Shown: one piece after another, positions 1-10,815 of the stretch
Position numbering within the stretch: the first letter of the stretch is position 1
Layout of the letters: each line of letters begins with the position of its first letter
From: Semisulcospira habei
Lineage: Eukaryota; Mollusca; Gastropoda; Semisulcospiridae
Assembly: GCA_036245525.1 (NCBI GenBank)
Contig: BTPG01000002.1
Span: 120,557,582 to 120,621,581, forward strand
DNA: 64,000 nucleotides
Direction of reading: 5' to 3'
Program-made: the position numbers and the translations under genes
The notes under the pieces: generated by a model
The model's input: the letters and a program-made list of their open reading frames with translations, nothing else
What the model was told of the DNA's origin: nothing
Databases searched by the model: none

Positions 1-528
1 GCGACTAAAAATGCTACCGACAATCAAAGGGTCAAATTTTATTTCACAAGACAGTTTTAATTAACATCACAGCCTTTTTTTTTCTGACCGAGTTCTCCAC
101 ACTAACATTGTATTTCCATCAACCAGAGGTGTGTTTTTTTGTTGTTGTTGCTTGCGTTGTTTTCTGCATTAAATTCTGGCAAATAAACTTCAAAATAGGC
201 TCGTCTCCTTAGAAATCTGCACGTCAGTCCTGCCTTTTCTGTCCCAAAAAATTCGAAACACAGCGTTGTCTCGCGCAGTGTAAGACTTGTGCATATCTTT
301 TTAACCACGCTGGTGACTTGAAAAAAAAGTTGTACATACAATTACCTAACTTTACGCTTTTAAACTCTCAGTGTCTCTCTTTGCATAGGTATGCCCACAA
401 CTGATTGGTGAAGGTCGAATTAATATTTATGATTACCAGTTCCGGACTGGCTAGACGGCGTGGTCTCACGGGAACCCAATGGTTTAAATAAAAAAGCTGT
501 GATGTGAGTGATGTTGCTCCTTTTTCAA

Positions 529-594
529 GCAAGAGGTGTATATTCTCATGATCCCCTGCGGATGCAGGGGCTCATGAGAATATATGCCTCTTGC
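529..594. repeat. Hairpin core of TTAA-type MITE family A
   Basis: Near-perfect inverted repeat: GCAAGAGG...TCTCATGA on the left pairs with TCATGAGA...CCTCTTGC on the right, around a GC-rich tip (CCCCTGCGGATGCAGGGG). The same core recurs at 2112-2152, 2340-2405, 3107-3172, 18420-18490, 24675-24735, 24815-24880, 57190-57255, 58738-58805 and 58950-59000, so it is a dispersed family. Here only the core is clear; the TTAA ends seen in fuller copies were not found. Confidence 0.75.
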
Positions 595-906
595 AGATGA
601 AAGTATGTTGAATGGTTTCATAGACTGAGCATAAGTGACGATCAACTTTCTTGTATTAGGTTCGTGTGCACAATGGCGTAATTCAGTGTACTTTGTTCGC
701 TCATTGACATTTTAGGGAAGCTTGAAAAGCACTTAGTGAAGTCGCGGGAAAGGGATCGACTGCAACAGCAAAAGGATAGCGTCGGGTTAATCACAGACAT
801 TAGACCTGCCAGTAGCTTCAGTTTAATGTCCGTCCACCTTTCTGTTCTCCGCATCTGGACTAGTGGCCGCAGTGAAAGAGGCGTGCTCTGTGTGTCACAG
901 TATTGA

Positions 907-908
<2 letters not shown>

Positions 909-972
<64 letters not shown>
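909..972. repeat. (GT)n microsatellite
   Basis: Uninterrupted GT dinucleotide tract of about 64 bp. No coding meaning; the open frame across it is only the repeat. Confidence 0.95.
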
Positions 973-975
<3 letters not shown>

Positions 976-2111
976 CTTTCAGCTGCACTTCCAGAGGCAT
1001 AGTGAAACTGAAGTGACGATCGTCAGTGTAAGTGAACTGAGATCATGTAAACTGAAGTCAAAGATCGACACTCGTGCAGTGAAAGAGGCGTGGTCTAGTA
1101 TTTCAGTCAGTCGTGGCAGCTGTAGTTCAAGAGCTGCAGGGGCTCATGAAAATCTATGCCTCTAAAGTCTTGCTAAACAGGTAAAGAGTCGGACACAAAG
1201 AAAGACTGCATGGCCGCCGCTTTATTCAATATAACTAGCTCACAACCGACGCTATGCCGCTCCAGGCTACTTCGCCGGCTTGCACACGAAGGTCAAGCCG
1301 GCGGCGTGCACTTCAGTCTCGGCGGTGTTGCTCATCATGTCACTCCAGACTCCACTGAATTTAAAGATGTGTGACAAATATCAGATATGAGCACATGAAC
1401 TAAATATTGCCGTGATATAAGCTAAAAAAAAAATAATAAATGGAAGAAACGTGTGCGTTTTTTACTCACAAATAACAATGTCCCAGTGCGCCGCGGAAAG
1501 GCCATGCGGGGCCAACGGCGGCCTACGTCGGCCCGATGGCCTTTGCGCATCACTTGGGGGTACAGACAAATGTTACGTGTGAGCACACACTCTACTTAAA
1601 GACTATACTATGACATAAGCTGAGGAAAATGGCATATCAATATTAATTTAATAATATTTATCAATCGAGCCTTTCTATTCAGCTTTCTCTTAAATTCAAC
1701 GTTTGTCATTTCCTTAAACGGCATAGATCCAGACACTGTCTTCTCGATCGCTTGAATTCGAAATTTCGCAGCTTTTCTCAAAGGTCTTTTTGTCTCAGTC
1801 TTGCGTCTGTATAAAATTCGTAACAATTCAGCTTTGGGCGCAACATAAATAAGACAGTTTATTGTCTTGGTGGTAGTTTATGAAATCACTATTCTCAAAG
1901 GACAAACATACATTTTTACACTTTCCTCTCGGCTTAAATTCAAAGTTATCTCTTTAAAAAATCTGTTTATCTCATTCACCCTTTCAGTGCCAGCTCAGGT
2001 AGAGCGTGTTTCTGCAACCATTTAATCATGAAGAGAGCACAAAAAACCCAACAACAACAACAAACAAACAACTAGATGTCCAGAAACATGAATTCATAGT
2101 GGAGTCAGCAA

Positions 2112-2152
2112 GATCCTCGTGAGCCCCCGCAAGTGCGGGGGCTCATGAAGAT
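2112..2152. repeat. Hairpin core of MITE family A
   Basis: GATCCTCGTGAGCCCCCGC pairs with GCGGGGGCTCATGAAGATC across a 4-nt loop. It matches the tip of the family A MITEs at 2302 and 3063; flanking termini are not recognisable. Confidence 0.7.
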
Positions 2153-2301
2153 CTATATCCCTTGCACTTGGGTGGTGTTTACATTTTCTCGGCACTGAAC
2201 AGGCTATGTCTGTATAAATTCGTGAAACTTCAGTTCAGTTTTGGCTGGAATAACTAACCGTTCATTTCGTGTCCTGACGTTAGTTTATGAAACCACCTTT
2301 C

Positions 2302-2534
2302 TTAACCCCTTCACTGCCGAGAAAAAAGTGAACATGATCCAACTGCAAGAGACATATATCCTCATGAGCTCCCGCGACTGCGGGGGCTCATGAGGATATA
2401 TGCCTCTTGCTGAGACCAGTTTGTATCCCTGTTTCTTGGACGGCGTTGGCTTTTGGTCGTTGATTGAACCAAGATTTCAGAAACAAACATGTACGTACAG
2501 TGTACGTACAGCGGCAGCCAGGAAGGGGATAAGG
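2302..2534 (+). mobile_element. MITE family A copy, TTAA target site
   Basis: Starts TTAACCCCTTCACTGCC and ends GGAAGGGGATAA, an inverted counterpart with one decayed TTAA. The interior carries the family hairpin. A TTAA target plus short CCC-type inverted ends suggests mobilisation by a piggyBac-type transposase, but no transposase is encoded here and the link is inference. Confidence 0.75.
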
Positions 2535-3062
2535 GAAACTGGAAACAAACGCTTGATTGGAGAAACAGTATAATACCCACTAGAGCTCTTTTTTGTGTGT
2601 TATTTGTGGGTGTACAATGAGATTGTCAATCATCTCTCTTTTTTTTTTTTTTTTTTTTTTTTTGTTGTTGCGGTATTCGCCGTATCTGTGTACTCATTGG
2701 TATAAAATGTTATGATTTCAGTTGCACATAAAATAAATTTGGACCTTACGGTTCTAGACCGTGAGGTCCAAAATCACAGACCAGCACACAGTGTCGGTTT
2801 CTCATGAACACCTTCCTGGAACGTCAAATGAAACCGAGCTTTATTTCTATCGTAAAGAAAACACGATAAACAATTTTATAAAAAAAAAAATGCACTTCCA
2901 TGTACTTTTTCCGCACTTGACTTATTTAGTATTCTACCCCGGGGAAAAACACTTTTGTATTCTTTTATTTAAATCTGCATCGTCTTTCAGTTTCTGAGGG
3001 ACAAAAATGATAAGAACGTCTTGAATGACCAGCACTGACTTAATCCTGCAGATAAGAGCAGG

Positions 3063-3294
3063 TTAACCCCTTGACTGCCGACAAAAAGTGAACATGATCC
3101 AACTGCAAGAGGCATAGATCCTCATGAGCCCCGCGAATGCGGGGGCTCATGAGGATCTATGCCTCTTGCTGAGATCAGTTTGTAGTGTCCATATGACCCG
3201 TGGTCAGTTGTGGCCAGCTTGCAACTGACAAAGATTTCGGACTAAACAAAATATACGTCCATGCAGTGGCAGGAAAGGGGTTAATCGTACAGAT
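3063..3294 (+). mobile_element. MITE family A, best-preserved copy (232 bp)
   Basis: Flanked by TTAA on both sides, with terminal inverted repeats CCCCTTGACTGCC and GGCAGGAAAGGGG. The hairpin core (GATCCTCATGAGCCCC / GGGGGCTCATGAGGATC) lies one third in. This copy defines the family ends used for the others. Non-coding and non-autonomous; a piggyBac-like mobiliser is inferred from the TTAA target. Confidence 0.85.
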
Positions 3295-3601
3295 AAGAGA
3301 CTTTACTGCGTTACTGTTTTCTGATAAATAAATCAGTTTCTCAAAAATGACCTTTTGCAGAATGATAGGGTGATAACAAGGTTTACACTACTTATCATTA
3401 TAGTTACATCATGTCGTATGTCACACGTATGTCTTCAGTGGCGGCATGAGCGAGATTTGAAATCAGTCCTACGCAAGCCACTGACTAGGCAAGGTGCTCC
3501 GCTCATAGCGGAGCACCTGGCTTATCCCAGTACATCCGAAGGCTGATTGTTTTTAAAATTTGCTCATTGTCCTATGAAATTTACACGACAGATTAGGAGA
3601 T

Positions 3602-3682
3602 AGAGCAACCGTTTTAGTTCAAGGTGGTGGCACCAAGCTATTCTGTCACCACCCTTGAACTATCATAGTCAAATCTATTTCG
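3602..3682. repeat. Hairpin core of MITE family B
   Basis: TTTTAGTTCAAGGTGGTG...GGCACCAAGCTATTCTGTCACCACCCTTGAACTATCA forms a long imperfect stem. Related cores occur at 20270-20315 (left half), 30750-30835, 57940-58015, 61775-61820 and 62455-62540. Fuller copies end in TTAA. Confidence 0.75.
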
Positions 3683-4111
3683 TGAAGCAATGGGTGTATC
3701 AGGATGAAAAGGGTTAGTGGCTTGCCCAGGACTTGCGTTCGCTCATGCAACTCACAACTGGGCTGGTGCCGTCAATGCGCCAATGGTCCTCATGCAACCA
3801 TTGGCCAGACTCTTTCGCTCACTGGGCAGGTTTTTAGTAAACACGCTAAGCTAACTCTGTCAATTCTTACCAAGGGAATAAATTACTTCACGGCAAGGAC
3901 ATTTACAATATTTTATAATTACGAGCATGGGACACTGAATTTCTAAGAAAGAAGCCAACCAAGTTTCATTTTCTAGTTAGTTAGTTTGTTTGTTTGTTCG
4001 ACGGCCCTTTGGTTCGTCCGCTGGCTCGTTCATTCGTTGGTTCGTATGTACGCTAGTGTGTTTGTTTGTTTGTTTGTTTGAGTTTATGACTCACTGTACA
4101 GGGTGAGTAGC

Positions 4112-4136
4112 CACACACACACACACACACACACAC

Positions 4137-4230
<94 letters not shown>
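4112..4230. repeat. (CA)n(TA)n compound microsatellite
   Basis: A short CA tract passes into about 90 bp of uninterrupted TA. It directly abuts the 5' LTR at 4231. A CACA(TA)n tract resumes after the 3' LTR at 11653, so the gypsy element appears to have landed inside this microsatellite; the repeat hides any target duplication. Confidence 0.95.
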
Positions 4231-4234
<4 letters not shown>

Positions 4235-5067
4235 GCAGAGCGCCATATGCCTCTGGCCCCATGTAGCTATTTTTAGTCCACGTCTTAGGTTCCCCGTTCA
4301 GCCGCTAGCCGCGACGGCACCACTTGCGTGGCGCGGCGAGTCTTCTGTTGTAGTAATGGTTTTGCAACTTGTGTCTTTTGTTTATTTTTGAAGCCTCATA
4401 GCTTCCGTTCTACTAAACGTAGAAAGCTGTTTCGATAGTCATTAGATTCAGCACAGTTCCTGCTTTTAGAATATCTATTTGGTTTTGTACGGTCTGTAAT
4501 CTGTCTTAGTTAGATTTACGTTTTTCATGCTTTTTCACATTTCACTTGGCTTGTGTGACGGTCATTAAAAATTCATATTAAATTCAGTTTAGCGTTAAGC
4601 TTTTCCTGATTTAGTTCATTGACAAGCCCTTTAAATTCTCTTTCGGAAATGCTAAGATTTATTAGTATTGAACGTATAGATCGTTAGTTATTAAAGTTTA
4701 TTCAGGTTGGAACTAGCACAGTTTTCGCTCTTTTCTTTGTCTGGCCGAATCGTTTCGGCTCCGTGAGAGAGCTGCTCTCTAAGCGGCCCGCGCTATGCCT
4801 ATTTAAAGCCGAGCATCCGGCCGGCGTGTAGCAGACGACTATTTGCGTACTAGTATTAGTGCATATAGCTAGTAGCGTGCCGGCGTCACATCGAGTATTC
4901 AAGTTCACTGTGTTTCTGCGGGAAACTGGACTGCGGGTCGAATGCCCTGTATTGCTTTTTGTTGGTCATAAAATAAAAGAATGAGAACCATGGACAAGAG
5001 TTAGCTCCCTTTTGTCAAATACACCCACACTACCTGCACATCATTACATCCCCTCGGCTCGGTCACA
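4231..5067 (+). repeat. 5' LTR of the young gypsy element
   Basis: 837 bp, TG...CA. A TATA-like TATTTAAA at 4800-4807 and an AATAAA at 4972-4977 are candidate promoter and polyadenylation signals, giving a likely U3-R-U5 order. Near-identical to 10816-11652. Confidence 0.95.
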
Positions 5068-5069
5068 AC

Positions 5070-5086
5070 TGGCGCTGCGAGCAGGA
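5070..5086 (+). promoter_or_regulatory. Primer binding site, tRNA-Ser-like
   Basis: TGGCGCTGCGAGCAGGA starts two bases after the 5' LTR. Its reverse complement ends in CCA and closely resembles the 3' end of animal serine tRNAs. Position and sequence fit a minus-strand cDNA primer site. Confidence 0.75.
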
Positions 5087-5146
5087 TGTCGTGGGAAAGG
5101 GAGCTAACCAACAAAAAGCAATGCAGGGTGAAATGCTGAGGTGGCC

Positions 5147-6265
5147 ATGACAGGGCGGCGCAAGCAACAACGCAGGCAGCAGGCTCCGGGCCTCGACGAA
5201 GAAGAAAGGCAAGCAGGGCGAGACATGGGGGATCAACAGCCTCCACCCCATATCATCGTGCAGCCAGCCATCCAGCCGCGACATCTCCCCACCTTTACGG
5301 GAGACGAGACAGGATGCTCGGCTGCCAGCTTCGTTGACGCGGCCAGGCGATCCATCCGTGCCTACAACATCCCAGCGGAGACGGGCGCGGAATGGATCAT
5401 CAGCTTCCTTCGTGGCGCAGCTGAGGAGGAAGTCCTGGTTCGGCCAGCAGACCAGCGGGCTACGGCAGCGCAGGTAGTCGACATCATAGCCAGCACCTTT
5501 GTGCAATCGTACCCAGTCATTGATCGACTTAACAAGCTCCACGCCAGAAGACAAGGGGTCACTGAGGACCTCCTGACCTACGCCCAAGCCTTGTCGGCCC
5601 TGGCCAATCAGGCCAACGAAGCTACACCAGGGGTAGTGCCTGCGACGATCCTGCGGGATCGATTTGTGGACGGCGTCATCTCGCCCGCGCTGCGGACACA
5701 CCTCCGTAGCCTGGTGCGGCAAGACGGCAACACCACCTTCCTGGCTGTTAGGGACGAGGCCCGCCGCTGGGTTCGCGAGAATCCGGACTCGGATGCAGCC
5801 CTGGGAGCGCCTATGAGCCAGACGATTGAGGAGCTGCGACTCACAGTGGCCGCTTTGACTGCAAGACTGGAGGACAGTCATCGGCAGCCAGCCTCAACCT
5901 CTCAACCCCTCCACCACAGCAAGGTCTTCCGTTGCTTCTGGTGCCAGCAGCCTGGGCACCGAGAAGTTGACTGCCAGGCCAAACAACAGTACCAGCAGCG
6001 GATAGGCGGCCATGGTGGAGGTCTCCGAGGACGAGGTCGGGGCATGCGAGGACAGCAGGGTCGGGGAGGTTACAAGTCCCATCACGCCCCGGTACCACAG
6101 CCATTCTTCCAGACTGTTCCTGCGTACCCATATTCTCACATGCCACCCCAGTACCAGGCACCACACCAGTTTCACCCACAGCCTGCATATCTTCAGCAGG
6201 CTCCCTACCAGCCATCAGTGCAGCAGCCTTCGATGCAGCCACCACAGCCACCACAGGAAAACTAG
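5147..6265 (+). CDS. gag: Gag polyprotein of gypsy element
   Basis: 372 aa from the first ATG (5147); the frame is open from 5141. The N-terminal half is a capsid-like helical region (FTGDETG... SFVDAARRSIR). The C-terminal part has one CCHC zinc knuckle (C-X2-C-X4-H-X4-C, cysteines near residues 263, 266 and 276), then a Gly/Arg-rich stretch and a Pro/Gln/Tyr-rich tail. It should form the particle and bind element RNA. The frame ends at TAG 6263-6265 inside a frameshift signal leading into pol. Confidence 0.93.
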   Translation: MTGRRKQQRRQQAPGLDEEERQAGRDMGDQQPPPHIIVQPAIQPRHLPTFTGDETGCSAASFVDAARRSIRAYNIPAETGAEWIISFLRGAAEEEVLVRPADQRATAAQVVDIIASTFVQSYPVIDRLNKLHARRQGVTEDLLTYAQALSALANQANEATPGVVPATILRDRFVDGVISPALRTHLRSLVRQDGNTTFLAVRDEARRWVRENPDSDAALGAPMSQTIEELRLTVAALTARLEDSHRQPASTSQPLHHSKVFRCFWCQQPGHREVDCQAKQQYQQRIGGHGGGLRGRGRGMRGQQGRGGYKSHHAPVPQPFFQTVPAYPYSHMPPQYQAPHQFHPQPAYLQQAPYQPSVQQPSMQPPQPPQEN

Positions 6266-6298
6266 AGACCCCCGTTGTCTGTGGTCAGGCAACGGGGG
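6256..6298 (+). promoter_or_regulatory. Candidate -1 ribosomal frameshift signal at gag/pol junction
   Basis: The gag frame reads CAG GAA AAC TAG. Heptamer GGAAAAC (6256-6262) is followed by the gag stop, a 6-nt spacer, and a perfect 9-bp stem CCCCCGTTG (6269-6277) / CAACGGGGG (6290-6298) with a 12-nt loop. Pol is open in the -1 frame across this point. Spacer and stem fit a stimulated -1 frameshift. The heptamer is not the strictest X XXY YYZ form, because P-site re-pairing has a mismatch, so efficiency is uncertain. Confidence 0.75.
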
Positions 6299-6318
6299 GC
6301 ACAAGCTATCCTGGATTA

Positions 6319-9300
6319 GTGGGCCAGCGCCCTGTCTGCCGTGTCAAGTTTAATAATGAACAGTTGGACGCTTTGATCGACACGGGCAGCGAGGTCACCA
6401 CCGTCACCGAAGCTTGGGTCCGACAACATCTCGACGCCACGATCATGCCGGCGAACTTTATTACGCTGACAGCGGCAAATGGATTGCCCATAGAGTATTG
6501 TGGACTTATAGTAGTAAATGTGACCGTTTTTGAAAATAGGATAGACAATGTTCCCGTACTCGTACTGAAGGACACCATTCCCAGCAAGCGTGAGTCTCCG
6601 GCACTGATAGGTATGAACATTCTTGGGCGTTGCAAGACATCACCAGATCAGCTAGCGCCCATCATCAAGGCAGCAAAGGACAAGCGCAGCCCAGAAATGA
6701 AAATCGCCAGAACGACGGGCAGGATCGAGGTCGAGCCACACACTCTCTCCAGCATCAACGTAACAGGTCCTCGCTACGCTGATGGCAGCCTGCTGTTAGC
6801 GTCACGTCTGGCTGCACCTCTGCCCCACGGCCTGTTGCTTGTCCCCACCCTCATGAAGGGGGAGGACAGAAGGCATGTCGTGCGGGTAGCGAACCTCACC
6901 GATGAGCTGATCGTCCTTAGCCCGCGGACTGCAGTGGCCGTGCTGGAAGTCGTCAATTCGGTGGTGAGTGAAGAAACACGACAGATCACCATCTCCTGCA
7001 ACGAGATCTCTGTCAGCAGCAAAGAAGACCATCAGGAACCATCTCCCCCACCTCCAGTCGACGATTTCGAGTTTCCTGACTTCGCAGGTACCGAAAGTGA
7101 GCGTATCCAGCTACAGTCCCTACTTCGAGAGTTCCGTCACGTCTTCTCGGCAGGAGATGGAGACCTGGGGTACACAGATGTCGTCCGCCACAAAATTCCC
7201 ACAGTCGACGAGGTTCCAGTCAGCCAACCATACCGAAGCATCCGTCCTGACTTGCTGCAGGAGGTTCGTCAACATCTGCAGGGCCTCAAGGAGACAGGTG
7301 TCATCACCGAGAGCCACAGCCCATACGCTTCGCCTGTGGTCCTGGTCCGAAAGAAGGACGGCAGTCTTCGCCTCTGCGTCGACTACAGGAGGTTGAACGC
7401 AAAGACTGTTGGTGACGCATACCCCCTGCCCAGGATCCAGGAGTCGTTCGACGCTCTCGCTGGTGCCAAGTACTTCTCTACACTCGACCTCGCATGTGGG
7501 TATCACCAGATAGCGATGGACCCGGATGACCAGCCTAAGACTGCCTTCTGCACCCCGTTTGGCCTCTATGAGTACACGCGTATGCCATTCGGGTTGACTT
7601 CAGCTCCAGCAACCTTTCAGCGGCTCATGCAGAGGGTCATGTCAGATTTCCTTTTTGAACATGTGTTGGTGTACCTGGATGACCTCCTGGTATACTCGCG
7701 CACGTTTGAAGAGCATCTGGGCCATCTGCACAAGCTGATGAAGAGGATAGCTGACACCGGGCTGAAGTTGCGCCGTGAGAAGTGTCAGTTCTTGCCCCGC
7801 GAGGTCAGCTATCTGGGCCACACCATCTCGGCTGATGGTATCCAATGCGAGGACGAGAAGATTTCGGAGGTCAAGAACTGGACGGTTCCAACTACCACAA
7901 CAGAACTTCGTCGCTTCCTGGGGTTTGCCTCCTACTACAGGCGCTTCGTCAGTGGGTTCGCCCAGATCGCAGGGCCTCTTCATGACCTCGTGGCGCAGTC
8001 AAGTGCGAACTCCAGGAAGAAGTCATCCAACATCACCGCTTGTTGGGGTCCGGAACATGACGCTGCGTTCCAGAAACTGAAGGAGGCGCTGACAACTGCA
8101 CCTACGCTGGCGTATGCCGACTTTTCCAAGCCGTTCATCGTGCAGACCGATGCTAGTCAGAATGGACTTGGTGCGATTCTGTCACAGAAGCAGGAAGACG
8201 GCCGCACCAAACCCATTGCCTACGCCAGTCGTCGCCTTCGCCCACCAGAACACCGATACTACCAGTCGCACCAGTGCAGTTTCAAGCTAGAATTCCTCGC
8301 CATGAAATGGGCCATAGCTGACAAGTTCAGGCACTACCTGATTGGGTCGCACTTCACTCTCATCACTGACAACAGTGCCCTAATCCACCATCGGACGGCA
8401 AAGCTGGGGGCTATCGAACAGCGTTGGGCAGCCCAACTCTCACCCTTCAGCTTCGACGTCAAGTACGAGCCAGGCAGACGCAACCCAGCCGATCCCCTCT
8501 CAAGACCCCCCAGTGACACTGCTTCGGGTGATGGAAACATTGCCGCATGCTGCAGCGAAGTCGTCGTGACTGCTACTCCACTGTCCACAGTCCATGGACC
8601 GGGATGCAGAGGCGTCGCAATTCCACCTGCCCTCTATGCCAAGGCGGCGGAGCAGCGCTGCGAACGCCTAGCAGCAAACCCCACCATGGAAGTCGCCCCT
8701 GTCCTGCCTATCCATAGACCAGGAGAAGATAAGTCCGACACTTCAGCAGCGGAACCTGACCAATTACGGCAGATGCAGCTGGCCGACCATATCATCGGGC
8801 CAGTACTCACAGTGTTTCCACAGAAGCCGCTTGTGCCTCCAGACCAGCCTGCTCTGAAAGCGCTCGTCCGCCAGTTCGACCGGCTCTACATCGATGGACG
8901 AGGTGTGCTTCACCGCCAGTGTCGCAACCTAGACACCGGACAACTCGGCCAATTGGTCTTGCCATTTCCCCTTCGCCTGAAGGCCATTCAGGCAGTTCAT
9001 GACGAGATGGGCCATCAAGGGTACGACCGCACCATGCAGCTGCTACAGTCCCGAGTGTACTGGCCGGGAATGCATGCGGAAGTGAAAGAGCACCTTACCA
9101 AGTGCCAACCATGCATTCTTGCTCGGCCCTCCACCCAACACAGTTCTGCACAAGGTCGTCTAACAGCCAGTCGCCCCAACAAGATTCTGGCCGTGGACTT
9201 TATTTCACTTGAGATGGCTTCTGATGGTACCGAGCATGTCTTGGTAATGACAGACGTCTTTACCAAATTCGCCCAAGCCATCCCTACCCGCAACGAGACA

Positions 9301-10176
9301 GCGTTAACCGCCGCCAAGAAGCTCATCAGTGAGTGGTTCAACAAGTATGGGCCACCGGAACAACTCCACAGCGACCGAGGAGGCAGCTTTGAGGCAGAGA
9401 TTATCCAGGCTCTGTGCAGCGAGTACAACATCAAGAAGAGCCGCACTACCCCTTATCATCCCCAAGGAAACGGGCAGTGCGAGAGATTCAACCGCACCTT
9501 GATCAACCTCCTACGCAGCCTCAACAGGGACCAACAACGACACTGGCCAAAACACCTGCCAGAACTGGTCCTTGCTTACAACTGTACGCCCCACTCCATC
9601 ACCAAGTTCTCCCCGTACCGGCTTATGTTTGGCCGAGAGCCACACCTGAACGTTGATCGGCTGCTAGGGACTCCTGCTCTGATGGTTAAGGGCCCCATCG
9701 AGTGGGAAAAACATCTCCGAAAGACTGTCCCTCCCACCAATCATCGAGCACGAGAGAATATGGACCGGGCTGCTGCCAAACGAAACAAGCCTGTAGACCA
9801 AGCCGCCAAACCTCCTGGTCTTCAGCCTGGCGACTTGGTGCTTATAAAATACCATGGGTCGGGCCGCACCAAAATCCAGCATCCCTACCGACCAGACGTG
9901 TATGTGGTGACGCGTCAGCCATATCCTAACACCGACGTCTACTGCATCCGACCGCGTGATGGTGGTCGAGAGAGCACCCGAAACCTCGACCAACTGAAAC
10001 GTGTGCATCCGGACTACGGACAGGCAGAGCCAACCATGAGATGTGACAGCCCTCCTGTACCACCTAAGGGTCTTGTATCAGGTTCCAGACCCACCAGGGT
10101 TGTCGAGAAAACAAGACCGACTGTGGCTGTGCGCCACTCCGAGCGGCTGGCGCAGAAGGCAAAGCCTGCACACTAA
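6319..10176 (+). CDS. pol: Pol polyprotein: protease, RT, RNase H, integrase
   Basis: A 1285-residue frame counted from a GTG at 6319; the frame is open upstream through the gag stop, so the true N-terminus is made by -1 frameshifting. Visible in order: aspartic protease (DTGS, residues 21-24), reverse transcriptase with YLDD at 452-455, RNase H (TDAS, Asp near 611), integrase zinc module (H2C2, first His about 894), and integrase core with Asp 960, Asp 1019 and Glu 1055. The D-X58-D-X35-E spacing is correct for retroelement integrases. No internal stop or frameshift was found. The basic tail after about residue 1150 is a typical integrase C-terminal region without a clear chromodomain. Confidence 0.96.
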   Translation: MGQRPVCRVKFNNEQLDALIDTGSEVTTVTEAWVRQHLDATIMPANFITLTAANGLPIEYCGLIVVNVTVFENRIDNVPVLVLKDTIPSKRESPALIGMNILGRCKTSPDQLAPIIKAAKDKRSPEMKIARTTGRIEVEPHTLSSINVTGPRYADGSLLLASRLAAPLPHGLLLVPTLMKGEDRRHVVRVANLTDELIVLSPRTAVAVLEVVNSVVSEETRQITISCNEISVSSKEDHQEPSPPPPVDDFEFPDFAGTESERIQLQSLLREFRHVFSAGDGDLGYTDVVRHKIPTVDEVPVSQPYRSIRPDLLQEVRQHLQGLKETGVITESHSPYASPVVLVRKKDGSLRLCVDYRRLNAKTVGDAYPLPRIQESFDALAGAKYFSTLDLACGYHQIAMDPDDQPKTAFCTPFGLYEYTRMPFGLTSAPATFQRLMQRVMSDFLFEHVLVYLDDLLVYSRTFEEHLGHLHKLMKRIADTGLKLRREKCQFLPREVSYLGHTISADGIQCEDEKISEVKNWTVPTTTTELRRFLGFASYYRRFVSGFAQIAGPLHDLVAQSSANSRKKSSNITACWGPEHDAAFQKLKEALTTAPTLAYADFSKPFIVQTDASQNGLGAILSQKQEDGRTKPIAYASRRLRPPEHRYYQSHQCSFKLEFLAMKWAIADKFRHYLIGSHFTLITDNSALIHHRTAKLGAIEQRWAAQLSPFSFDVKYEPGRRNPADPLSRPPSDTASGDGNIAACCSEVVVTATPLSTVHGPGCRGVAIPPALYAKAAEQRCERLAANPTMEVAPVLPIHRPGEDKSDTSAAEPDQLRQMQLADHIIGPVLTVFPQKPLVPPDQPALKALVRQFDRLYIDGRGVLHRQCRNLDTGQLGQLVLPFPLRLKAIQAVHDEMGHQGYDRTMQLLQSRVYWPGMHAEVKEHLTKCQPCILARPSTQHSSAQGRLTASRPNKILAVDFISLEMASDGTEHVLVMTDVFTKFAQAIPTRNETALTAAKKLISEWFNKYGPPEQLHSDRGGSFEAEIIQALCSEYNIKKSRTTPYHPQGNGQCERFNRTLINLLRSLNRDQQRHWPKHLPELVLAYNCTPHSITKFSPYRLMFGREPHLNVDRLLGTPALMVKGPIEWEKHLRKTVPPTNHRARENMDRAAAKRNKPVDQAAKPPGLQPGDLVLIKYHGSGRTKIQHPYRPDVYVVTRQPYPNTDVYCIRPRDGGRESTRNLDQLKRVHPDYGQAEPTMRCDSPPVPPKGLVSGSRPTRVVEKTRPTVAVRHSERLAQKAKPAH

Positions 10177-10815
10177 CTAACTTTGTGTTCATTTAAACAT
10201 TTTCTGTCCTTAGGACAGTTACTACTCGCGGGACTACTTCGTCTGCAGTCCGTTTCAGTGACCAGTGATTGAAACAATGACCCACGGTGGCTTGAACAGT
10301 AGTATATTATATTATGATAGTTTTGTGCTCTATTTGAGTCCAGAGACATTGATTTTTTTTTTTATTGTTTATTGATTTTTGTTTTATTCTGTGCAATGCG
10401 TTTTAGTATCGTAATATGTTTGAAGGAAATGGAAGGACCGTTAGTTTTAAATGGACTGTTGGATTGAGGATGTGTGTTTCAATTCCTTTCACTATTTACA
10501 GTGACTTGGCTTAGTGACTGACTTTCATTTTTCTACTTAGCTCACTTTGTTCAGGTTATGAATTCCGCGGTTAGTCCTAAGGCTGTAACCTGCAACAAGT
10601 ATTTTGCTATGCAAGCTGAGTTTGAAGAAATGGCTCGGGGTATCTAGTCTGCAACAGTAAATGTGTGGACAAGGGCGTTGGTCTAGATTAACTACATTAG
10701 TGATGTGGACTTTGTTTTGTTTGTTGCGTGCACGCAGTATTGATTTTGCAGAAATGTTTTATGTTGATTTGTTTAACCTACAGCGAGGACGCTGTAGTGT
10801 TAGAGCTGTTGGGGA
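10177..10815 (+). other. Gypsy 3' untranslated region and weak polypurine tract
   Basis: About 640 bp of non-coding sequence between the pol stop and the 3' LTR. Only GGGGA directly precedes the LTR, a poor polypurine tract. A short frame at 10661-10861 runs into the LTR and has no recognisable domain. Confidence 0.6.

Larger units (their letters stand above)
1..4111. other. Intergenic region with MITEs, no gene found
   Basis: No open frame here looks like a conserved protein; the frames are short, low-complexity or antisense to repeats. The stretch holds several hairpin MITEs (listed separately), a long GT microsatellite, a T-run near 2638-2663, and unrecognised sequence at about 1170-2100 and 3720-4100. 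A hairpin with a GGTGCTCCGCT arm sits near 3494-3520. The phrase CAGTGAAAGAGGCGTG occurs near 872 and again near 1078 around the GT tract, so that part may be a small direct duplication. Confidence 0.6.

Noticed and set aside
529..594. CRISPR array or bacterial terminator
   Set aside because: The recurrent hairpins are dispersed singly over tens of kb with TTAA termini in an animal genome; no spacer periodicity.
4053..4262. Long open frame of Tyr-Ile repeats (also 15534-16065)
   Set aside because: Pure translation of CA/TA microsatellites; no start context or conservation.
5063..5881. 272-codon minus-strand frame inside gag
   Set aside because: Antisense shadow of the GC-rich gag coding sequence; no domain, and gag on the plus strand is clear.
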